Below, one piece after another: positions 58,725 through 64,000 of a stretch of DNA of 64,000 bases; position 1 is the stretch's first letter; each line of letters begins with the position of its first letter. The notes under the pieces are model-generated. The model was not told the DNA's origin, did no database searches, and saw only the letters and a program-made list of their open reading frames with translations. A program made the position numbers and the translations under genes. Source of the DNA: Streptomyces gelaticus (lineage in GTDB: Bacteria; Actinomycetota; Actinomycetes; Streptomycetales; Streptomycetaceae); assembly GCF_014649535.1 (NCBI RefSeq), contig NZ_BMTF01000012.1:154327-218326 (forward strand), given 5' to 3'.

Positions 58725-59294
58725 GTGAATCTGGATCACGTCTTCGTATGCGGAAATCCGGCGCTCGACTTCGCCGCGACACTCCGGGCACGGCGCTCGG
58801 TGCGGTTCGAGATGTTCGTGACGCCGGAGCGGCTGCGGGCGTGGTATCTGGAATCCGGCATCGTCGACGCGGTCTTCCCGGGCGACCAGGCCGACGTCGA
58901 TCGCGCGAAGACCGTACGGGAGGCCGTCTACCAACTGGTCACGGCCCGTCGGCTCGGTGAGGAGTACGCCGACGAGGCACTGGACGTACTGAACGGTGCG
59001 GCGCGCAGGCCGCCCGCCGCACCGCAGCTCACCGCCTCGGGCCGCTGGACGGAAGCAACGCCGGACGAAGCCCTGTCCACCGTGGCGCGCCATGCGGTCG
59101 AGCTCCTGAGCGGGCCGGACGTACCGCTGCTCAAGGAGTGCGGCAATCCCGAGTGCACCCGTATCTACATCGACCGCTCCCGGGGCATGCGGCGGCAGTG
59201 GTGCGGCATGGAGTCCTGTGGCAACAAGATCAAGGCAGCCGCCTACCGCGCACGCAAGAAGGGCGCGCACACCGCCTCGGCCGCCGCGCGGTAG
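58725..59294 (+). CDS. CGNR zinc-finger regulator (ABATE domain)
   Basis: A 189-residue regulator. The N-terminal ABATE domain starts LDHVFVCGNPALDFAATLR. The C-terminal zinc finger is LKECGNPECTRIYIDRSRGM, then RRQWCGMESCGNKIKAAAYR, with Lys replacing the Arg of CGNR. Four Cys are conserved. GTG 58725 is favoured by a leaderless promoter; the open frame to 58680 overlaps the ABC-F end. It probably represses itself and the genes around 54.7 kb through the shared operator. CGNR regulators of Streptomyces often sit beside resistance or transport genes. Confidence 0.85.
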   Translation: MNLDHVFVCGNPALDFAATLRARRSVRFEMFVTPERLRAWYLESGIVDAVFPGDQADVDRAKTVREAVYQLVTARRLGEEYADEALDVLNGAARRPPAAPQLTASGRWTEATPDEALSTVARHAVELLSGPDVPLLKECGNPECTRIYIDRSRGMRRQWCGMESCGNKIKAAAYRARKKGAHTASAAAR

Positions 59295-59511
59295 AGGCGG
59301 CGCGGAGGCGGCGCCGGTCCGTCGGGGCCTCGGACGACGAGGGCGGCCGGCTCCTCCCGGCGCCGAGCGATCAAAAGCACCCGGGGCGCGGCCAGGCGCA
59401 GGTGGTCGGCCGTGGCCAGGGCCGCCGAGCGGTCGCCCACACCCTGGAGGAACACCCCTCCGGCACGTCGCGGAGGTCCCGGAGAGCCTGCGCTGAGACA
59501 GCGCCGTTTCT

Positions 59512-59542
59512 GTGGGCCCGGTGCATCGTGCACCGGGCCCAC
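59512..59542. terminator. bidirectional 14-bp hairpin
   Basis: GTGGGCCCGGTGCA (59512-59525), loop TCG, exact complement 59529-59542. It separates the CGNR gene from the convergent reductase gene. The remainder of this 297-bp gap shows no family I recognise. Confidence 0.75.
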
Positions 59543-59591
59543 CGTCATGTGGTGCGCGGACGGATCACTCATGTGCCGGTGAGCGTGGTGG

Positions 59592-60416
59592 TCACTCGGG
59601 TTCGGTGCAGAACTGCCGGGCACCGCGCAGTGTGGTCCGCAGGATCCTCCGGGCCGCCCGGCTGTCGAGGCGTACGTCGAGGGCTCCGGGGAGGGCGCTT
59701 TCGGCCCGTAGTCCCGTGGGCAGACGGGAGGCATCGAGACCGTCACGCCTGGCGATGAGGATGCCGAGCTCGTGACGGCTCAGCGCGTCGGCCCCCGCGA
59801 GATGGTGGATGCCCGCCACGTCCATCCACGCCAGTTCGAGGAGGGCGGCGGCCAGGTCGGCGACGTGCACCGGGCAGCGGATGTCGTCGGTGAACAGGGC
59901 GCCGTCGCCGCCGGAAGCGAGTCGGTGCACGATGCGCTCGTGCGTGGAACGCCCGTGGCCGATGATCAGCGACGTACGAGCGACAACGGCCGTCGGATGC
60001 ACGGCGAGTACCCCGGTCTCTGCCGCGGCCTTGGCTGCGCCGTACGGGGTGACGGGGTCAGGGAGACACGACTCGTCGTAGTGGACCCGGGCACCGGAGA
60101 ACACCGCGTCACTGGACACGTGGACCATGCGGGTTCCGTACCTCGCCGCAACCATCGCGAGCTGGATGGGTCCTTCTGCCGTGACCGCCCAGTCGGCTGC
60201 CCCGCTCGATACATTGAGGACGAGATGCGGGCTCACCTCGGCCATGACTGCTCCGAGGCTTCCCGTGTCCCGCAGATCGAGTGGATACCACGCGGCCGGT
60301 GAGGCGTCGCCCGGCCTGTTCGCGTACGTCGCGACCGTCCTGTGTCCCGCGGTTCTCGCCTGCCGGACCAGCTCGGCCCCCAGAAAGCCGCTGCCGCCGA
60401 CGATCAGAACTGTCAT
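59592..60416 (-). CDS. RmlD-like NAD(P)-dependent sugar-nucleotide reductase
   Basis: A 274-residue extended SDR. GGSGFLGAELVRQARTAGHR, then YPLDLRDTGSLGAVMAEVSP, HVSSDAVFSGARVHYDESC and the catalytic PYGAAKAAAETGVLAV (YxxxK). It resembles dTDP-4-dehydrorhamnose reductase. No other deoxysugar genes are nearby, so the substrate may differ. ATG 60416. It is convergent with the CGNR gene across the 59512 hairpin. Confidence 0.88.
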   Translation of the reverse strand: MTVLIVGGSGFLGAELVRQARTAGHRTVATYANRPGDASPAAWYPLDLRDTGSLGAVMAEVSPHLVLNVSSGAADWAVTAEGPIQLAMVAARYGTRMVHVSSDAVFSGARVHYDESCLPDPVTPYGAAKAAAETGVLAVHPTAVVARTSLIIGHGRSTHERIVHRLASGGDGALFTDDIRCPVHVADLAAALLELAWMDVAGIHHLAGADALSRHELGILIARRDGLDASRLPTGLRAESALPGALDVRLDSRAARRILRTTLRGARQFCTEPE

Positions 60417-60577
60417 GTGCCACACCGTAGACCGGGCCTCACACCGAAGGCGGCCACTCCGGAGTCCGCTGGGACGCCGTGCGAGCCCTGAACAATGAGC
60501 TGTCGGGGACGGCTGTCTGTCAGAGAAACGTGGAGGTGGGGTACGTAGCGGCTCGCGGCCGACCCGACCTGCGACGG

Positions 60578-61882
60578 TTACTGCGCAGGTGGACTACACG
60601 CATGCTGTTCGGTGCCGTTCTCCGATCCCGTTGAGCAGTTCGGGCCGGGAACCGGGGAAGTGTGCGAGTGCCAGCTGAGAATCCAGCCGGCGGTCAGCAC
60701 CGCCGCGCCGCCTGCCAGGGCGATTGCGCCGCCTGTGCCGATGCCTGTGGCCACCGAGCCGAAGCAGGCCGGTCCGACACCCTGCAGCGTCATGTTGCCG
60801 GAGCCGAGCAGGCCGAAGGCCTGGCCCTGGCCATCCTGCGGGAGGGCGTCCAGGAACGGCCGTTGCAGGCCGAGACCGTAGGCGAATCCGAAGCCGCAGA
60901 GCAGCAGCAGACAGGACGAGACGCCCACTCCGGGCTCGGCTGCGAAACCGACCAGCGGCAGTCCCATCAGCGCAATCAGCGGGACCACCAGTCGTTCCCG
61001 GGTGAGTGGCCGTAGCAGTCGGCCCACCAGCAGGTCGCCGACAAGCATGCCGACCGGCAGACAAGACATCAGCACCGCGTACCAGCCGGGCGCGAAGTGG
61101 CGTCCTCCCGCGTAGGCGACGATCAGGCCTTCCGCGCCCGCTACGAACGCGGACGGTAGCCACTGGGCCAGCATCAGTCGTCGCACCGTGCGTCCGCGCA
61201 GCAGCAGGCCGGCACCGCGCAGGCTTGCCCGGACGGCCCCGCCATCGCCCCGATCGCTGCCGAACGCTCCCGGCTGCAGCCGGGGAAGCCGGAGGCGGAC
61301 GGCGAGCGCGCAGCCGAGGTAGAGGACGGCGCTCACCGCGAGTGCCCGGCGTGGGCCGAGTACCGCGACGGCCACACCTCCCAGCGCCAGACCGAGCAAT
61401 TGCGCGCCGGAGGAGGCGATGTTGTTCAGTGAACGGCCCAGTACATAGGCGTCGCCCTCCAGCCACTGCGCGACCAGCCGACTCGACGCGCCGCTGAACA
61501 CCGGTGTGGCGAGGGCGACCAGCGCCACGACACCGAGGCTGACCGCGATCGGCATCCGCACCAGGGCGAGCAGCAGTGCGGCGGCGCACTCCAGGGCGTA
61601 GCCGCCGGCGATGAGCGCGCGGGGCGGCAGTCGGTCGGCCAGCGAGCCCAGCAACAGTGAGCCGAACAGCTGCGGGAGAAAGCCGATACCGAAGGCCAGT
61701 GCACTGAACAGCGCGGAGCCGGTGGCTGCGAAGACCAGCACCGAGAACGTGGTGATCCGCAGCGAGTCGGCGGTGACCGCGACGGTGCGGGTCGAGAAGA
61801 GCAACCGGAATCGCGGCTCGGCCAGCACCTCCCGGTAGGTGGCTCGATGGTTGCCCTGCTCGGGTTCGGCGGTTGTGGTCAT
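60578..61882 (-). CDS. MFS efflux transporter
   Basis: A 434-residue major-facilitator protein with about twelve hydrophobic segments, for example GIGFLPQLFGSLLLGSLADR (loop 2-3 motif with GxLADR), GVVALVALATPVFSGASSRL and LSCLPVGMLVGDLLVGRLLR. The layout suits DHA-type or unspecified drug efflux (MFS_3). ATG 61882 follows GAGG; a frame to 61906 is less likely. Divergent from an ArsR-type regulator; the 89-bp interval carries two palindromes. Confidence 0.9.
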   Translation of the reverse strand: MTTTAEPEQGNHRATYREVLAEPRFRLLFSTRTVAVTADSLRITTFSVLVFAATGSALFSALAFGIGFLPQLFGSLLLGSLADRLPPRALIAGGYALECAAALLLALVRMPIAVSLGVVALVALATPVFSGASSRLVAQWLEGDAYVLGRSLNNIASSGAQLLGLALGGVAVAVLGPRRALAVSAVLYLGCALAVRLRLPRLQPGAFGSDRGDGGAVRASLRGAGLLLRGRTVRRLMLAQWLPSAFVAGAEGLIVAYAGGRHFAPGWYAVLMSCLPVGMLVGDLLVGRLLRPLTRERLVVPLIALMGLPLVGFAAEPGVGVSSCLLLLCGFGFAYGLGLQRPFLDALPQDGQGQAFGLLGSGNMTLQGVGPACFGSVATGIGTGGAIALAGGAAVLTAGWILSWHSHTSPVPGPNCSTGSENGTEQHACSPPAQ

Positions 61883-61922
61883 GACGCCCAGCCTCACGGT
61901 GCGCACATGCCACCCACCAATG

Positions 61923-61955
61923 ATTCGTCACTGGACGAATCGGAACAGGTGTTCC
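61923..61955. promoter_or_regulatory. two palindromes between MFS gene and ArsR-type gene
   Basis: ATTCGTC-ACTG-GACGAAT (61923-61940) is a perfect 7-4-7 inverted repeat. GGAACA-GG-TGTTCC (61942-61955) is a perfect 6-2-6 one. TAGCAT (61960-61965), six bases before GTG 61972, is a leaderless-type -10. The second palindrome lies in its spacer. Confidence 0.7.
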
Positions 61956-61971
61956 GCAGTAGCATGACAAG

Positions 61972-62955
61972 GTGCTCCGCTTCGAAGTCTCAGTCGAGGA
62001 CCTGCTACGCAGCCGCTTCGCACTGTCGCCCGCGATGGAGCTCTGCGCACTGCTGCGTTCGCTCGCCGGCCAGGACCGGCCACTGCCGCGAACCTGGGCC
62101 ACCCGACTCCTGCCGGTCTTTGAACGGCTTCGCTGCGAGACCGAACTGAACGCCGTCCTCGCCCTGCACACCCCGCGATCCGGCGCGGACTTCATCGCCC
62201 CGCCCCCGCGCGGCCTCAACCAGACCTGGGCAGACGACCTGGCCCTGATCCGGGCCACACCGCTGGAGACGGCCCGCCACGGATTCGCCACCACCGCGAC
62301 CGGCCCGTCCGCCCGTGATCCCCTCGTACGCGCAGTGCTGGACTCGACGGACGCCGTCCCCAGGATCGCCGAGGCGATGGACCAGGCCTGGCACGAGCTG
62401 CTCGCCGCGGACTGGCCGCAACTGCGCGCGATCTGTGAGCGCGATGTCGTGCACCGGGTGGGTGTGATCGGCGAGCACGGCTGGGCCACGACCATCGAGA
62501 GCCTGCACCCAGGCATCGCCTGGCGCGCCGGCGGTATCGAACTCGGCTTCTTCCCCCGCGGCGGAACAGTCCGCCTCGCCGGGGACGGGCTACTGCTGAT
62601 CCCTTCAGTCTTCGTCGGTCCCTCTGTCGCCGCCCACCTGGAAGACCCCTGGCCCAGGACCTTGGTCTACCCTGCCCGCGGCACCGCCGCCCTGTGGGGC
62701 GAACAGGAGACCGTCCTCCAACCGGACGCACTGACCGCTCTGGTCGGCCGGGCCCGAGCCCGGCTGCTGGTGGCGCTGGACGCCCCGGCCAGCACCAGCC
62801 ACCTCGCCCGAAGCCTCGCCATGACACCCGGCGCGGTAGGAGACCACCTCGCCATCCTGCGAGGCGCGGGGCTGCTCGTCCGCGCCCGGTCCGGACGGTC
62901 GGTGCTCTACCGACGCACCCCGCTCGGCGAGGCACTGGTCGGCGGCTCGGGCTGA
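61972..62955 (+). CDS. ArsR-type winged-helix regulator with N-terminal DUF5937-like domain
   Basis: A 327-residue regulator. The N-terminal 240 residues match the DUF5937 pattern (FEVSVEDLLRSRFALSPAME). The ArsR winged helix lies at the C-terminus (LDAPASTSHLARSLAMTPGA, VGDHLAILRGAGLLVRARSG). GTG 61972 has a -10 box six bases upstream and no RBS. It is divergent from the MFS pump, which it probably controls through the 61923-61955 palindromes. The ligand is unknown; the family is not a classical metal sensor and lacks cysteine pairs. Confidence 0.88.
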   Translation: MLRFEVSVEDLLRSRFALSPAMELCALLRSLAGQDRPLPRTWATRLLPVFERLRCETELNAVLALHTPRSGADFIAPPPRGLNQTWADDLALIRATPLETARHGFATTATGPSARDPLVRAVLDSTDAVPRIAEAMDQAWHELLAADWPQLRAICERDVVHRVGVIGEHGWATTIESLHPGIAWRAGGIELGFFPRGGTVRLAGDGLLLIPSVFVGPSVAAHLEDPWPRTLVYPARGTAALWGEQETVLQPDALTALVGRARARLLVALDAPASTSHLARSLAMTPGAVGDHLAILRGAGLLVRARSGRSVLYRRTPLGEALVGGSG

Positions 62956-63073
62956 GGGATCGGGAGCGCCAGCGGCACACACCACTGCCAGCGTGTTGCA
63001 CCGACTACTGGAAACCACCCTGCGGGCCGGCCGGGGGCGGTTTCGTGGCATACGGGGTCAGCCGTCCAATGGC

Positions 63074-63216
63074 TCAGCGCCGTGCGCAGCAGCAATTTTG
63101 ATCGATGCGTGCGGCAAGATCGAAATCGGCGTCGGTCAGCTTGAACCCGGCGTCGTGCGTCGTAATCCCGAACCGAACGTGGTCCCACCGCAGATCGATG
63201 CTCCTGATCTCCCGCG
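63074..63216 (-). pseudogene. C-terminal fragment of a pterin carbinolamine dehydratase (PhhB)
   Basis: The minus strand encodes REIRSIDLRWDHVRFGITTH, DAGFKLTDADFDLAARIDQN and a stop after CCCARR. The LTTHDAGG-T-KDF-LA--I motif is the C-terminal half of PhhB. The N-terminal half with the catalytic HHP site is missing. The 369-bp gap between 62955 and 63325 holds only this. Confidence 0.55.
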
Positions 63217-63324
63217 CGGCTGCTCATCGCGCCGAGAGGCTGTCCGGCGGATCTTCATGGCATACCGGTCACCTATGCTGAGACGGTCACTGTCGACCAC
63301 CTCACCCCCTCAAGGAAAGGTCAG

Positions 63325-63888
63325 TTGACCCCGCATTCCCTTGCGTTCTACATGGATGTGATCAGGTCCGGAACGGTGCTCGGCGCCAAGCCGACGGACA
63401 GCCCCGACCAGGTCACCGCGATCCTGGGTTCCGACTTCGCCGAGAACTCCTTTGACGACCAGAGCATGTGGCGTGACTACGGAATGGCCGAGTTCTTCTG
63501 GGGACGGAAATCGCGCGACCATCCGTGGGTGGGACATCACTTCACCCTGCAGGTGCATCGGCTTTCATCCTTGGGCGGCAGTATTGTCAACAGGGTGATT
63601 CGCGAGCGGTACGGCCGCTTCGACCGCCATCTCCGCTTCGACAAACTGGAGCGGCTGCTGGCCAAGCGCGGCGTGCGCATGGAGGACGTCCCGGATTCCA
63701 ACGCTCCTGCCTACACCCTGCACTGGCAACCTGTCTCTCAGGTGTCCGTCCTGGCGTGCGGGGCTCATGAGAGGGGGAAGCATCGGCGCGGCGGCGAACG
63801 TATCGGTGACGTGAATGCCGTCTCTTCATCGATGAGTGCCGAGCAGGTGGCGTGGTACAGGGCGCGCTACGGCCGCCAGAACATCTAG
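63325..63888 (+). CDS. unknown protein, possibly cut by an IS630 element
   Basis: A 187-residue protein, unrecognised: GAKPTDSPDQVTAILGSDFA, WRDYGMAEFFWGRKSRDHPW, RLLAKRGVRMEDVPDSNAPA, SSMSAEQVAWYRARYGRQNI. The tryptophan/aromatic content and small size resemble immunity-type or SMI1-like proteins, but no motif is definite. TTG 63325 follows AAGGAAAGG. Its TAG stop overlaps the probable TA target of the adjacent IS630 element, so the natural C-terminus may have been lost. Confidence 0.65.
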   Translation: MTPHSLAFYMDVIRSGTVLGAKPTDSPDQVTAILGSDFAENSFDDQSMWRDYGMAEFFWGRKSRDHPWVGHHFTLQVHRLSSLGGSIVNRVIRERYGRFDRHLRFDKLERLLAKRGVRMEDVPDSNAPAYTLHWQPVSQVSVLACGAHERGKHRRGGERIGDVNAVSSSMSAEQVAWYRARYGRQNI

Positions 63889-64000
63889 TGTCCTGAGTCT
63901 TAAATTTCCATATAGTTGGGTCGTGACGCGCCCGGGACCGAAGCTTGCGCCGCTGGATCTGACCGATGCTGAGCGATCGGTGTTGGAGGGTTGGGTGCGG
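63886..64000 (+). mobile_element. left end of an IS630-type element
   Basis: TA followed by TGTCCTGAGTCTTAAATTT, AT-rich and unlike the surrounding DNA, then a transposase start. IS630/Tc1 elements insert at TA. The right end is beyond the window. Confidence 0.6.
63923..64000 (+). CDS. IS630-type transposase, N-terminus only
   Basis: GTG 63923 opens TRPGPKLAPLDLTDAERSVL then EGWVR, running off the window. This is the HTH start of IS630-family transposases common in Streptomyces. No stop occurs before the end. Confidence 0.75.
   Translation, partial: MTRPGPKLAPLDLTDAERSVLEGWVR

Noticed and set aside
1..64000. CRISPR arrays, tRNA and rRNA genes
   Set aside because: No direct-repeat/spacer pattern, and no tRNA cloverleaf or conserved T-loop GGTTCGAATCC-type block was found by reading; small ones could be missed.

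Overview
The window is high-GC actinobacterial DNA, almost certainly from a Streptomyces or close relative. The evidence is G/C-saturated third codon positions, many GTG/TTG starts, and typical families: ECF41 sigma factors with a SnoaL-like tail, a CGNR zinc-finger regulator, DUF5988, Tap/Tpg-like terminal-replication proteins, DrrA/DrrB exporters and a Pls-type synthetase relic. No tRNA, rRNA or CRISPR array was seen. At least ten broken genes or gene ends, two IS traces and a run of unrelated small transcription units give the look of a linear-chromosome arm or other accessory DNA. That placement is inference.

Layout. 0-13 kb: a TrmB/LuxR-type regulator, aminopeptidase P, SDR, PlsC-like acyltransferase, a divergent amidase/TetR pair with a GATACC operator cluster, SGNH hydrolase, epoxide hydrolase-like enzyme, a MerR-HEAT/HEAT pair and an Mrr-like membrane nuclease. 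13-19 kb: methyltransferase, Rid relic, DsbA-like protein, TetR and a DrrAB exporter, then AKR and LysR relics. 18-23 kb: SigJ-type ECF41 factor, a gluconokinase tail, a Fic gene overlapping an unknown gene, an ECF relic, a secreted cupin and a DinB protein. 23-28 kb: a second DrrAB exporter with a DUF4097 protein, a ribbon-helix-helix regulator behind a helically phased array of TGGCRCCA sites, and a frameshifted SDR. 28-35 kb: a histidine kinase, a response regulator missing its N-terminus, the Pls-type NRPS relic joined to it, more relics, a small zinc-ribbon gene, MarR and dienelactone hydrolase. 35-47 kb: orphan hemC, DoxX, an IS3 remnant, two VOC proteins, an AhpD-like/ECF41 operon with a textbook ECF41 promoter, a DeoR-DUF4406-NUDIX operon, TetR with a GNAT-SnoaL fusion, and a PQQ-type propeller lipoprotein.

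47-50 kb holds a three-gene operon whose two long products look like divergent Tap (telomere-associated) and Tpg (terminal) proteins. 50-54 kb: DUF5988, AraC, an NmrA-like reductase, and an HTH regulator divergent from an alpha/beta hydrolase. 54.6-59.3 kb looks like one regulatory unit: prolyl aminopeptidase, a 70-residue protein, two ABC-F ATPases and a CGNR regulator. The CGNR promoter carries the same 21-bp operator (GTCACCTG-N5-CAGGTGAC-like) as the intergenic region between the aminopeptidase and the small protein. The first ABC-F gene has a leader with two Shine-Dalgarno-preceded micro-ORFs. The window ends with an RmlD-like reductase, an MFS pump divergent from an ArsR-type regulator, a hypothetical gene and the start of an IS630-type transposase.

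The most promising items are the CGNR/ABC-F unit with its shared operator and micro-ORF leader, the phased array in front of the RHH gene, and the divergent Tap/Tpg-like operon. Several regulator genes also share a -10 box placed six or seven bases before the start codon, which suggests leaderless transcripts.
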